Below are positions 52,574 through 61,669 of a stretch of 64,000 bases of DNA, in pieces. The position numbers and the translations under genes were made by a program. The stretch is from Chryseobacterium sp. CY350 (GTDB lineage Bacteria; Bacteroidota; Bacteroidia; Flavobacteriales; Weeksellaceae). The notes under the pieces were generated by a model. It was given only the letters and a program-made list of their open reading frames with translations. It ran no database searches and was not told the origin of the DNA. Every line of letters starts with the position of its first letter. The stretch's first letter is position 1. The stretch spans positions 1,364,001 to 1,428,000 of the forward strand of contig NZ_CP116034.1 in NCBI RefSeq assembly GCF_027945075.1, given 5' to 3'.

Positions 52574-53176
52574 TTACTTCTCTTCCTGAGCAGCTTCCAG
52601 ATTGATTTCAGAAATTGCAAGGTCTGTTAATAAAACATCACAAGATTTTTCTTCATCCAGAGTTTGCTGAAGAATCTTCATCGCCTCATCCTCTTCAAGC
52701 AGCTGACAGTAAGCTACTAAAGTTCCGTACGAGGCAATTTCGTAATGCTCTACCTTCTGTGCAGCAGCAATAATTGCCGCATCGCGTACAGCACCAGCTT
52801 CTGTTTCTTCCATGATGCCCTCACCTTCTTTAATGAGACCTTCCATCGCGTCACATTTCTCTGCTTTTGCTTTTTCATCTAAAATTTCAAAGACCTCTTC
52901 AAGACGGGTAATCTGCACATCTGTTTCAGATTTGTGGTTATTGATCGCATCTTTTAATTTAGGAGAAGATGCGTTTTTTTCCATCTTTACCAATGCTTTA
53001 GATAAATGCTTCTCCGCCCAGTATAAATCTTTAAGCCCATCTACCAAAAATTCTCTCAAATTCTCAGCGGCATCACTTTTTGCCTTGATTTTTCCTGTTG
53101 AAGTACTCTTTTTTGTTGTTGTTCCTGACTTTGCAGGTGTACTTTTGCTTGTCTTAGATTCTGTTGTCTTTGCCAT
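52574..53176 (-). CDS. YciE-type ferritin-like protein (DUF892), copy 3
   Basis: 200 residues: a ~40-residue Lys/Thr/Ser tail of histone-H1 type, then the DUF892 bundle with LVDGLKDLYWAEKHLSKAL, EGLIKEGEGIMEET and QKVEHYEIASYGTLVAY. Closest to the copy at 4973 in both tail and core. Monocistronic with its own terminator. Three copies in 48 kb point to repeated duplication in a stress regulon. Confidence 0.92.
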   Translation of the reverse strand: MAKTTESKTSKSTPAKSGTTTKKSTSTGKIKAKSDAAENLREFLVDGLKDLYWAEKHLSKALVKMEKNASSPKLKDAINNHKSETDVQITRLEEVFEILDEKAKAEKCDAMEGLIKEGEGIMEETEAGAVRDAAIIAAAQKVEHYEIASYGTLVAYCQLLEEDEAMKILQQTLDEEKSCDVLLTDLAISEINLEAAQEEK

Positions 53177-53712
53177 AATAATATTAAGTTTGGTTTCAAT
53201 TTTCTCAACTAATATTGAGCCACTTTAAACATGTGTGGTACATAAAGTATTGAATTTCTTACACTACACTTATAGCTTAATGATATTGACTCGAGATTTT
53301 TTTTAAATTCTTTTACGTAAATTTAAAGTCTACAATTATAAAATTTTAACCAAAATGATTAATATTTTAGGTAAAAACTACTCATAAATGTATCATTCAG
53401 TAAAGACAACAAAAAAAAAAGATTTGGTCAAAAAGTAATATGAGGGAGTTCAATGATTATATAATAATCTTGGCATTATTTTGATGGTTTTATTGCGAAC
53501 AAAATTATTGTTTAATGCACTTTAATTTCATACTAAATAATCAAGCTTAATTAAATTATATTCTATTAAAATGAATTAAGCAAACGTTCAGAATTTAAAC
53601 AGCTCAATGATTTTATTTAAATAAAAAACTTTTTTTTGCATTGATTAAAACACAGTAAACGATGAAAGATAATTTAAAAACAAACTTAGAAATCTCACAA
53701 TACACCAAATAC
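53177..53712. other. AT-rich intergenic stretch
   Basis: 536 bases between the third YciE gene and a lipoprotein gene. Very AT-rich, with several A runs; no consensus promoter, hairpin or open frame that I can support. Confidence 0.35.
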
Positions 53713-54291
53713 ATGAACATTAAGTCAGGAAAAAAAATTCTTCACACTATTCTTATCCTACTATTATTCGTAAGTTGTAACGATAAAGCAAAACAGCAAG
53801 AAATTGCTGACAGAGAAGCAAAATTACTCGAGAAAGAAAAATCATTAGCCAGTAAAGAAGCCGATTATGCATTTCTGGTTAAAATGCGAGACAGTATTTA
53901 TAAAATTCAGAAAAAAGATACGTCTTATGCCACTAAAAAATGGCCAGCTGCAATTTTATCTCCGTGGACGGGAAAGGTGATCTGTACAGAATCGAATTGT
54001 ACAGATTATGTAATTGGGGATCAAAGAATCGACTCCTGGGAATTTACAAATGATGAAACACAGCTTTTGTGTAAGATTATCAACAACAATAAATTAATAA
54101 GACTTTACAACGGCAAATATGATGGTAGTGAGATCAACCTGAGATATGTAACAGATTCTACAGAGAGTAAAATTGTGGAAATGAATGTTCTACTAAATGA
54201 TATTAAGCCAAATAAAATAAAAGGAACCAGAACGGTAACAGTTAATAATCAATGCATTGCCAAGTTTACTGTTGAATTAACGAGACCTTAA
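53713..54291 (+). CDS. Lipoprotein of unknown function upstream of the Kef antiporter
   Basis: 192 residues. Lipobox LFVSC follows a hydrophobic signal; residues ~25-60 form a Glu/Lys/Ala coiled coil (EIADREAKLLEKEKSLASKEAD); the rest is a beta-rich domain with two cysteines spaced for a disulfide (VICTESNCTDY). Family not recognised. I start at ATG 53713 because it places the signal peptide at the N-terminus; an ATG 17 codons upstream is in frame. Twelve bases separate it from the antiporter. Confidence 0.75.
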   Translation: MNIKSGKKILHTILILLLFVSCNDKAKQQEIADREAKLLEKEKSLASKEADYAFLVKMRDSIYKIQKKDTSYATKKWPAAILSPWTGKVICTESNCTDYVIGDQRIDSWEFTNDETQLLCKIINNNKLIRLYNGKYDGSEINLRYVTDSTESKIVEMNVLLNDIKPNKIKGTRTVTVNNQCIAKFTVELTRP

Positions 54292-54303
54292 AAAAAAACA
54301 CTT

Positions 54304-56424
54304 ATGATTTTAAGTTTACAACACCTCAGCCTTCCTATTGAAGATCCTGTACTTAAATTTTTTTTAGTTCTTGTCATTATTTTGGCAGCACCGCTTTTAC
54401 TGAATAAGATTAAGGTTCCGCATTTATTGGGATTGATTATTGCCGGAGCGATTATTGGCCCGAACGGATTTAATGTTCTGTCAAGAGACAGCAGTATTGT
54501 GGTTACAGGAACTACAGGATTACTGTATATCATGTTTCTCGCAGGTCTGGAAATAGATCTTGGCGATTTCAAGAAAAATAAATGGAAGAGTTTGGGATAC
54601 GGAGGCTACGCTTTTATATTTCCTTTTGTACTGGGATATTTGGGTGCTTACTATCTTCTTGATTTTTCAGTACTCACTTCTGTTCTTTTTGCGAGTCTTT
54701 TTTCTTCTCAGACGTTGATCACGTATCCTTTAGTCAGCAAACTGGGCATTGCAAAGAATAAGGCTGTCAATATTACTGTCGGCGGAACCATGATTACGGA
54801 TGTTGCGACACTTCTCGTTTTGGCTGTTGTGGTTGGGATGGTTCAGGGAGATGTCAATACGGCATTTTGGTTAAGGCTTGGAGGCTCATTTGTCGTTTTC
54901 GGGTTGATTGTTTTACTTATTTTTCCTATTATAGGCCGATGGTTTTTTAAAAAGGTGGATGATAAGATCTCACAATACATTTTTGTACTGGTAATGATTT
55001 ATCTCGCAGCTTTATTGGCTGAACTTGCGGGTGTAGAAGCCATCATCGGGGCGTTTTTTGCAGGTCTTGCTTTGAACAGACTCATTCCGCATACATCATC
55101 GCTTATGAACAGGGTAGATTTTGTTGGTAATGCGATATTTATACCTTTCTTCCTGATCAGCGTTGGTATGCTGATTGACTTTAAAGTTTTTTTTAACAGT
55201 CCTGATACGTTAATTGCGGCAGGAATTATGCTGGTTGCTTCTATTGGCGGAAAATATATTTCATCAGTAGTAACCCAGAAAACGTTTCGCTTTACGAAAG
55301 ATGAAGGAAGATTAATTTTTGGGCTGAGTTCTGCCTCAGCAGCAGCCACACTAGCAACCGTGATGGTAGGTTACAACATCATTATTTCTGAGACAGAAAC
55401 CGGAGAACCCATCAGATTATTAAACGAACATGTGCTAAACGGGAGTATTTTACTAATACTTATTTCATGTACAATATCCTCATTCGTCTCAATGTCGAGC
55501 GCACAAAAAATAGCAGATACAGAGAATGATGCCACCGTTGCAGGAAATAATCATGACCAAGAAAATATCCTTCTGGCTGTAAATTACGAAGAGACGATCG
55601 AACGTATGGTCAATCTAGGTATTTTGATAAAAGCCCATACCAATACTGAAGATTTTTTTGCAGTGAATGTTATCAACGAAGATAAAAACGAATCATCTGT
55701 TAAAAATGCCGATAAACTTTTGGGCTACGCCACTGAAGTTGCCGCAGCAGCAGATGTGAAATTAACAGCTTTAAAAAGATTCGATAATGACGCCGTGAAC
55801 GGAGTTTACAATGTTATTAAAGAACAGCAGATTACAGATCTTATCATTGGTTTGGGAGATCTCAAAGGATTTTCTTCCTCGTTCGCCCATAATTTATACA
55901 GCGGATACCTTCAGCATAATCATGTGAATGTATATGTTTATCAGGCAAGACAGCCACTTTCGACAATCAAAAGATATACAGTGATTATTCCTCAAAATGC
56001 CCAAAAAGATGCAGGATTTTTTCACGCTCTAGTCAGAGTTTGGAATATCGCGAGAAATTCCGGATCGACAATGGTTTTTTATGCACCAAACGCAATTATC
56101 AGCATATTGCAGAGGATCATTAAGAAATCAAATATAGAAGCAGAATTAATCATTATGGAAGAATGGAAAGATGCAGAAGAAACTGTTACAAAAATCAAAA
56201 GTGATGAAGGATTAATTATTTTTATGGCAAAGCGAGGCATGCAATCCTACAATCCGCGAATGAGACTGGTACCGGAATTTCTTAACCGTACAGTTCCCGA
56301 TAAAAATTACCTTCTGATTTATCCTTTTTCGGAATATCCTGTTGATGGAAATGAAAGAAGATCAGTAGGAAATCATGATGATTTTATTGAGATCGGAAGC
56401 ATTATAAAACGTGTTTTTAAGTAA
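54304..56424 (+). CDS. Kef-type cation:proton antiporter with UspA-like C-terminus
   Basis: 706 residues. The first ~400 form a CPA2 antiporter with about 12 helices (PHLLGLIIAGAIIGP; LAGLEIDLGDFKKN; AIIGAFFAGLALNRLIP). The soluble end (~415-706) has two universal-stress-protein-like folds (ENILLAVNYEETIERMVNLGILIKAHT; YTVIIPQNAQKDAGFFHALVRVW). It probably moves K+ or Na+ against H+ and is gated by the C-terminal domains. Co-transcribed with the lipoprotein before it. Confidence 0.9.
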   Translation: MILSLQHLSLPIEDPVLKFFLVLVIILAAPLLLNKIKVPHLLGLIIAGAIIGPNGFNVLSRDSSIVVTGTTGLLYIMFLAGLEIDLGDFKKNKWKSLGYGGYAFIFPFVLGYLGAYYLLDFSVLTSVLFASLFSSQTLITYPLVSKLGIAKNKAVNITVGGTMITDVATLLVLAVVVGMVQGDVNTAFWLRLGGSFVVFGLIVLLIFPIIGRWFFKKVDDKISQYIFVLVMIYLAALLAELAGVEAIIGAFFAGLALNRLIPHTSSLMNRVDFVGNAIFIPFFLISVGMLIDFKVFFNSPDTLIAAGIMLVASIGGKYISSVVTQKTFRFTKDEGRLIFGLSSASAAATLATVMVGYNIIISETETGEPIRLLNEHVLNGSILLILISCTISSFVSMSSAQKIADTENDATVAGNNHDQENILLAVNYEETIERMVNLGILIKAHTNTEDFFAVNVINEDKNESSVKNADKLLGYATEVAAAADVKLTALKRFDNDAVNGVYNVIKEQQITDLIIGLGDLKGFSSSFAHNLYSGYLQHNHVNVYVYQARQPLSTIKRYTVIIPQNAQKDAGFFHALVRVWNIARNSGSTMVFYAPNAIISILQRIIKKSNIEAELIIMEEWKDAEETVTKIKSDEGLIIFMAKRGMQSYNPRMRLVPEFLNRTVPDKNYLLIYPFSEYPVDGNERRSVGNHDDFIEIGSIIKRVFK

Positions 56425-56531
56425 AAAACATGATTGACTTTAGTTATCTAATTTTTTAGCGCAGAAAGTCTCTAATGTATTATAATTTAGCGTATTAGTA
56501 TTTATTTTGCTGATTTTTTACACCAAAAAAA

Positions 56532-57164
56532 TTATTCCTTTTTGTTTGACAAAGATTTCTGTTCAAGAAGATCAAGTCGCGCAAGAATTTCTGAAATTAC
56601 ATTTTTTTGCTTACCAGAAAAATAACCTGCTATCTTGAAAATATCTTTGGCATTTTTATCTTTTCCAGGAATGGCTGACAGATATTTTAAAGTGCCTTGT
56701 TCAATAACAACAAGAGTATCTACCCCATCATAAAGCATTTCTGACCGTACTAAAAATAAAAAATCCCCTTTCTGATATCCTGCTAAAACGCTATCATCTT
56801 TACATTCATAAATAACATCTACTTCTGCTAATATTTTTTGCATAAATTCAAAATTACCTGAATCTACATCAGAAGATGTCTGTGCTTTGAAATCTCCCGG
56901 ATGTTTTGTGGGAGAAAACATCAAACGGTCTATTACAGATCCACTTACCAAATTATTGACCTGCAACGGCTTGGTAAGAAAGTCATCTAGATCTAAATTA
57001 AAATAACGAGCAACCTTTAGTAAAGTATCAATCTTAGGTTCTGCTCGACCTTCTTCGTAAGCACTTATCACACCGCGGTTAAGATCAAAAAGATCCGCAA
57101 AAGCCTTTTGACTCAATCCTTTAACCTGCCTTATTTTTTTAATGTTTGTTCCAAAAAAACTCAT
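56532..57164 (-). CDS. XRE-family regulator, divergent to the psp-flotillin locus
   Basis: 210 residues. XRE helix-turn-helix at 6-62 (IKKIRQVKGLSQKAFADLFD ... VISAYEEGRAEPKIDTLLKVARYFN), then a region resembling the S24-type fold (YQKGDFLFLVRSEMLYDGVDTLVVIEQG) without a clear Ser-Lys pair, and a C-terminal coil. Its start faces the membrane-stress operon across 110 bases that hold both promoters and three TTTAACA repeats, so I infer it controls both directions. Confidence 0.88.
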   Translation of the reverse strand: MSFFGTNIKKIRQVKGLSQKAFADLFDLNRGVISAYEEGRAEPKIDTLLKVARYFNLDLDDFLTKPLQVNNLVSGSVIDRLMFSPTKHPGDFKAQTSSDVDSGNFEFMQKILAEVDVIYECKDDSVLAGYQKGDFLFLVRSEMLYDGVDTLVVIEQGTLKYLSAIPGKDKNAKDIFKIAGYFSGKQKNVISEILARLDLLEQKSLSNKKE

Positions 57165-57181
57165 AAGTCTAATTGTTTTTG

Positions 57182-57258
57182 CAAATGTACAATATTTAAC
57201 ATTTTATTTTGCTAAAAATATTTGCAATTTAACAAAATTTTATTATTTTTGTTTAACA
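57182..57258. promoter_or_regulatory. Divergent promoters with three TTTAACA repeats
   Basis: Forward promoter: TTG (57222-57224), spacer 19, TATTTTTG (57244-57251). Reverse: -7 box TACATTTG (57182-57189). TTTAACA occurs at 57195-57201, 57228-57234 and 57252-57258; the second lies in the forward spacer and the third at the start of transcription, as expected for a repressor. The XRE protein is the likely binder. Confidence 0.6.
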
Positions 57259-57274
57259 ATATGAGCTAATACAC

Positions 57275-57682
57275 ATGAATATGAGTGAAAAAAACAAAAC
57301 ATTCAATACAGTAAAAACCTGGCTGCTGGAATATGATTTTGCAATCAGTTTTCAGGATGAACTTCAGAAAGTATTGATTATCGAAAAGGAATCCAGCGGG
57401 ATCAAAAACATGATCCTTATTATTTCAGATCCTATTTTAATAATGGAACAATTTCTTTTTGAAATTAAAAATCCTACTGAAGACATTTACATGACTTTGC
57501 TAAAAAAGAACCGTGATATCGTACATGGCGCATTTGTACTAGACAGTTCCGGCAAGAAAGTAATTTTCCGAGATACTCTTCCTACAGATAATATGGCGCA
57601 AAATGAAGTGATGGCCTCTATTAACTCATTGGGAATTTTGGTCGGGGAATTCACCAACGAAATCATCGAAATGAGTAAATAA
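57275..57682 (+). CDS. YbjN/Tir-chaperone-like small protein
   Basis: 135 residues, soluble, mixed alpha/beta: NTVKTWLLEYDFAISFQDELQ at the start, LLKKNRDIVHGAFVLDSSGKKVIFRDTLP, and a long C-terminal helix ending in EIIEMSK. The pattern fits the CesT/YbjN-like fold found beside PspA in other bacteria. First gene of the psp-flotillin operon, 18 bases before pspA. A partner or adaptor of PspA is the likely role (inference). ATG 57281 is an alternative start. Confidence 0.72.
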   Translation: MNMSEKNKTFNTVKTWLLEYDFAISFQDELQKVLIIEKESSGIKNMILIISDPILIMEQFLFEIKNPTEDIYMTLLKKNRDIVHGAFVLDSSGKKVIFRDTLPTDNMAQNEVMASINSLGILVGEFTNEIIEMSK

Positions 57683-57700
57683 AATTTAAAAAAACGTAAA

Positions 57701-58336
57701 ATGAACATTTTTAAAAGATTATATACAATAGGAAAAGCAGAACTCAATTCGGCTTTAGAAAACTTTGAAGATCCCATAAAGCTGACAGAAAACGGAATTT
57801 CTGAGATGAAAGATGAACTCAGGAAAAGTACTGAACAACTGACTCAGTTAAAAGCACTTCTCATCCGAAAAAAGAATGAAAAACAGGCAGAAGTTGATGT
57901 AGCCAAAGATTACCAAAATAAAGCTATCCTACTCATTCAAAAATCTGAGAACGGAGAAATGCCGTCCGAGGAAGCGGATCGACTGGCAATCGAAGCGATT
58001 AAGAAGCAAAACATTTCAAACGAAAAAGCAGAGCAGTTACAGGCTGAAAGTCAAAAACTCCAGCACGAATGCGAGAAAATGCAGACCAATATTCATCATC
58101 TCGAATCCAGTATTTCAAAATGGGAAAATGAACTTCGAACACTGAAATCAAGAGTGCAAATCAGTGAAGCGACAAAAGATATCAATCGAAAGATGACACA
58201 AATAGACAGCAACAGTACGGTGTCGATGCTTGAGAAACTAAACGAGCGTGTTGCTGAGCAGGAAGCTCTCTCAGAAGCATATGGAGAAATTTCGAACGAC
58301 AAAAAAACTGTAGATCAAGAGATCGATGATATTTAA
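57701..58336 (+). CDS. pspA: PspA/IM30-family protein with early stop
   Basis: 211 residues, almost all coiled coil: amphipathic start MNIFKRLYTIGKAELNSALENFEDPIKLTENGI, then long heptads, as in PspA/Vipp1, ESCRT-III relatives that bind stressed inner membrane. After the TAA (58334-58336) the same frame continues for 21 sense codons reading KNTDQEAEKALKKLKE and more, ending at TGA 58400-58402, one base before the next start codon. This extension looks like the lost C-terminal helix of PspA. So either the TAA is a recent nonsense mutation, a sequencing error, or it is read through. Confidence 0.9.
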   Translation: MNIFKRLYTIGKAELNSALENFEDPIKLTENGISEMKDELRKSTEQLTQLKALLIRKKNEKQAEVDVAKDYQNKAILLIQKSENGEMPSEEADRLAIEAIKKQNISNEKAEQLQAESQKLQHECEKMQTNIHHLESSISKWENELRTLKSRVQISEATKDINRKMTQIDSNSTVSMLEKLNERVAEQEALSEAYGEISNDKKTVDQEIDDI

Positions 58337-58403
58337 AAAAATACAGATCAAGAAGCAGAAAAGGCTTTAAAAAAATTAAAAGAATCCTTAAAAAAAGAGT
58401 GAT

Positions 58404-59051
58404 ATGACATATCAGGAATTTATAAACATTGCATTTTCTCCGGTGAATACCGTGTTAAGTGTTTTGTTGATTTTAGCCTTGTTGTACTGGGTTTTCACCA
58501 TTATTACGGGTCTTGATATTGACGTTGGAATTGATGCCGATCTGGGATCAGATCTCGATGCGCCTGATGGTCATTTACACGTTGCTGATGATCCGTCGGA
58601 ATTTATTCAGTTTCTCAAATTCTTGAATTTAGACATTGTTCCGATTTCATATTTTGTAACACTTTCTCTGCTTTTTACATGGGTAAGCTCGTTTTATCTT
58701 GAAGTTTATTTTTCGCCAAAAATCTGGATCGCAGCAGTAATGATTTTACCACTTTTTATAGTAAGTATGCTATTCACAAAACTACTTTTAAAACCGTTAA
58801 ATCCCTTTTTTAGGGAGATTAATCATAAAGGAGAAAAGCCACATGATTTTCTCGGTCGCCAAGGCAGAATGAAATCTACCATCCATGGAGATAAAACCGG
58901 TATTCTTGAAGTTTTTATAGGAAGTGACCCAATGACTTTGATGGTGAAAAGCAAAGGCGGCGAAAAAATAGACCACGGAACCACGGTTTTTATCGTAGAC
59001 GAAGATCCGCACAGGAAGTTCTATTTTGTCGCCACAGAAATCCGTTTTTAA
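58404..59051 (+). CDS. YqiJ-like OB-fold membrane protein
   Basis: 215 residues: N-terminal membrane helix (NTVLSVLLILALLYWVFTIITG), an acidic loop, two central helices (FVTLSLLFTWVSSFYLEVYF; IWIAAVMILPLFIVSMLF) and a C-terminal OB-fold domain (~140-215, FLGRQGRMKSTIHGDKTGILEVF ... VDEDPHRKFYFV). YqiJ/NfeD-type proteins pair with flotillins in bacterial membranes, and a flotillin gene follows. Starts one base after the second stop of pspA. Confidence 0.85.
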   Translation: MTYQEFINIAFSPVNTVLSVLLILALLYWVFTIITGLDIDVGIDADLGSDLDAPDGHLHVADDPSEFIQFLKFLNLDIVPISYFVTLSLLFTWVSSFYLEVYFSPKIWIAAVMILPLFIVSMLFTKLLLKPLNPFFREINHKGEKPHDFLGRQGRMKSTIHGDKTGILEVFIGSDPMTLMVKSKGGEKIDHGTTVFIVDEDPHRKFYFVATEIRF

Positions 59052-59304
59052 ATTTAATAACATGAGCACTTTTGTCCTGACACTTTTTAATTATATTTTG
59101 GAACTTTTATTATAAAATAGAAGAGCGTCTCTATATAAAACTCATATTCTTTTGAGCTTAAATATTTATCATTCTGAAATTTAATTACTTATGCTATTAA
59201 AGTAAGCAATTTAAAATTTCGCAAAACCAATCTCATTTAAATTTCGACAACACATATCTTCTAAAAACATTAGAAGTATTAAAAATTTATAAATAAACTA
59301 AAAA
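59052..59304. other. Gap between YqiJ-like and flotillin genes
   Basis: 253 bases. It contains a seven-base hairpin CTTCTAA-AAACA-TTAGAAG (59259-59277) 28 bases before the flotillin start, and a 17-codon hydrophobic open frame at 59062-59115 that I do not call a gene. Confidence 0.35.
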
Positions 59305-61314
59305 ATGAACACAACTTTAATTGCAGGCATCATCATTATCGCGGTGGCTTCCATAGGATTAATTTTCTGGATTTTATCGATGTATAAAAAAACCGTTCAG
59401 GGAATTGTTATTTTAAGAACAGGCTACGGCGGAACAAAGGTTTTCTTTAATGCGGGAATCGTTATTCCGGTGATTCACAGAATGGAATCGATGGATATTT
59501 CAGTCAAGAAACTTGAAATCGCCAGAGAAGGACGGGCGGGTCTTATTTGTAAAGACAACATGAGAGCCGACATTCAGGTAGCTTTCTTTATCAGAGTGAA
59601 CAAATCAGTAGATGATATTGTAAATGTAGGACAAACAATCGGCTGCCAAAGGGCTTCAGACATTCATACACTCAGAGAATTATTTGAGGCTAAATTTTCT
59701 GAAGCTTTAAAAACTGTCGGTAAAAAATTTGAATTTATCGAATTGTACGAAGCGAGAAGTGAATTTCGCCAGGAAATCTTGGATATTATCGGAACAGATC
59801 TTAACGGTTATGTTTTGGATGACTGCGCGATCGATTATTTAGAGCAAACTAAAATCGAGAATTTAGATAAAGACAATATTTTAGATTCTGAAGGGATTAA
59901 GAAAATTACGGAATTAACGGCCACTCAGAATATTAAAGCCAATCAGGTTCGCAGAGATGAAGAAAAAACCATCACCAAGCAAAATGTTGAGGCTCGTGAA
60001 GCAATTTTAGAGCTGGAAAAACAGCTGGCCGAGAAAGAAGAATCTCAAAAAAGAGAAGTTGCCAATATCAAGTCACGTGAGAATGCGGAAATTCTGAAAG
60101 TAACGGAAGAAGAACGCTTAAAATATGAAACCGTTCGTATTGCAACAGAAGAAAAATTACAGATTGCAGAGGAAAACATGCAAAGACAGGTTGTTATTGC
60201 GGCTAAAAATAAAGAACGTGCCGATTTGGTAGAAACCGAAAGAGTGCAGAAAGATCAAATGTTGGAAGCAACAGAAAGAGAGAGAATTGTTTCTCTGGCT
60301 CAGATTGAAAAAGAAAAAGCCATCGAACTTGAAAAGAAAAATATTCAGGATGCGATTCGTGAGCGCTTGACCATGGAAAAAACCGTTGTTGAAGAGCAAC
60401 AGGGAATTAAGGATTTGGAAGCTTTCAAAACGGCCGACAGAACAAAGCAGGTAGAAATTACTTTTGCTACGCAGGAAGCGGAGAAAAAACTAATACAGGA
60501 AACAAGAGCTGCGGAATCCAGAAGATTAGCTGCAGAGAAAGATGCTCAGAAATATGTCATCGAAGCGCAGGCAAAGCGTGACGGAGCTGAAAAAGAAGCT
60601 GAAGCCCGCAAAATTATCGCTGATGCAAAAGCTAAAGAAGAAGCAACTGTAGGTTTATCTGAAGCTCAGGTTCTTCATGCAAAAGCTGATGCAGCTGAAA
60701 GACAGGGAATTGTAGAATCGATTGTTATCGAGAAAAAGGCAGAAGCTGAAAGAAAAGAAGGTATTGCTCAGGCTGAAGTCATCAAAGAAAAGGCTTTTGC
60801 TGAAGCGGCCGGAATTACCGAAAAAGCAGAAGCAATGAAAAAGCTGAACGATGCAGGAAAAGACCACGAAGAGTTCAGACTGACTTTAGCGAAAGAGAAA
60901 GAAGTGGAATTGGCTCAAATTTCGATTCAGAAAGATATTGCACAGGCTCAGGCTGGAGTTTTAGCGGAAGCGTTCAAGTCTGCAAAAATCGATATCGTCG
61001 GCGGAGATAATACATTCTTTGATAATGTCGTTCGTCAGGTTTCTGCCGGTAAAGGTTTAGATAAATTTATCAGCCACAGTGAAAATGCTACATTGATTAA
61101 AGAAAATCTTTTGGGTGACGGCGAAAACATTATCGGAAAAGTGATGGGAATGGTTGATAAATACAACATTTCTTCTGAAGATATCAAGAACATGAGCATC
61201 GCAAGCCTTATTTTCAAACTAAACGGCGTTGCCGATCAACAGGAAAAAGGTCTTCTGTCCAAAGCACTGGATATGGCAAAGCATTTAGGTGTTGACCAAA
61301 AGCCAATCAGATAA
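59305..61314 (+). CDS. Flotillin-family (YqiK-like) SPFH protein
   Basis: 669 residues. N-terminal membrane helix (LIAGIIIIAVASIGLIFWILSMY), SPFH/band-7 domain (~30-210, with KKLEIAREGRAGLICKDNMRADIQVAFFIRVN), a very long Glu/Ala/Lys coiled coil (~215-560) and a C-terminal flotillin segment (VLAEAFKSAKIDIVGGDNTFFDNVVRQVSAG). It forms oligomeric membrane platforms. Together with PspA, YqiJ-like and YbjN-like neighbours it makes a membrane-integrity module. Confidence 0.93.
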   Translation: MNTTLIAGIIIIAVASIGLIFWILSMYKKTVQGIVILRTGYGGTKVFFNAGIVIPVIHRMESMDISVKKLEIAREGRAGLICKDNMRADIQVAFFIRVNKSVDDIVNVGQTIGCQRASDIHTLRELFEAKFSEALKTVGKKFEFIELYEARSEFRQEILDIIGTDLNGYVLDDCAIDYLEQTKIENLDKDNILDSEGIKKITELTATQNIKANQVRRDEEKTITKQNVEAREAILELEKQLAEKEESQKREVANIKSRENAEILKVTEEERLKYETVRIATEEKLQIAEENMQRQVVIAAKNKERADLVETERVQKDQMLEATERERIVSLAQIEKEKAIELEKKNIQDAIRERLTMEKTVVEEQQGIKDLEAFKTADRTKQVEITFATQEAEKKLIQETRAAESRRLAAEKDAQKYVIEAQAKRDGAEKEAEARKIIADAKAKEEATVGLSEAQVLHAKADAAERQGIVESIVIEKKAEAERKEGIAQAEVIKEKAFAEAAGITEKAEAMKKLNDAGKDHEEFRLTLAKEKEVELAQISIQKDIAQAQAGVLAEAFKSAKIDIVGGDNTFFDNVVRQVSAGKGLDKFISHSENATLIKENLLGDGENIIGKVMGMVDKYNISSEDIKNMSIASLIFKLNGVADQQEKGLLSKALDMAKHLGVDQKPIR

Positions 61315-61419
61315 AAAAGGAACGTCACTTTAAACTTACTGGAAAGTCCCAAAGGGACGGTTTAACAAAGGATAGGATGTAATCCTATCAAAAAATAACA
61401 AGCTAATCAACAACTAAAT

Positions 61420-61480
61420 TATATTGTAAAACTCTCATTGTGTGATTTTCAATGATGCTTTGGGAGTTTTTTACAATATA
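61420..61480. terminator. Long hairpin after the flotillin gene
   Basis: Outer arms TATATTGTAAAACTC and GAGTTTTTTACAATATA, with an inner TCATTG / CAATGA stem. Smaller stems GTCCC/GGGAC and ATAGGAT/ATCCTAT lie just before it. Confidence 0.7.
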
Positions 61481-61491
61481 AATTTTTAAAA

Positions 61492-61609
61492 TTTAACCAT
61501 TAAGAATTATTAAGATGTTAAGTGTAGTTAAGAAAATCTAGATTTTGTATAGCGTGAAACTTAAAGCTAAGCTTAATAATTCTTAATTACTTAAACCTTT
61601 ATGGTTAAA
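61492..61609. repeat. 118-bp inverted-repeat element (MITE-like)
   Basis: Ends are TTTAACCAT and its exact complement ATGGTTAAA; inside them TAAGAATTATTAAG pairs with CTTAATAATTCTTA, displaced by a 14-base insert in the right arm. It has no coding capacity and sits between two genes of one locus. Such intergenic foldback repeats are frequent in Flavobacteriia. Copy number in the genome cannot be seen here. Confidence 0.55.
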
Positions 61610-61631
61610 AAATTCAACAGAATGATGATAG

Positions 61632-61664
61632 TCTAAAATCTAGCATCTAAAATCTAAAATCTCA
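61632..61664. repeat. Short direct repeats TCTAAAATC
   Basis: Two exact copies (61632-61640, 61646-61654) and a partial third, immediately before the start codon at 61670. No role known. Confidence 0.5.
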
Positions 61665-61669
61665 AAACT

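Noticed and set aside
59062..59115. 17-codon hydrophobic open frame before the flotillin gene
   Set aside because: Too short to distinguish from chance in AT-rich DNA; no conserved feature visible.
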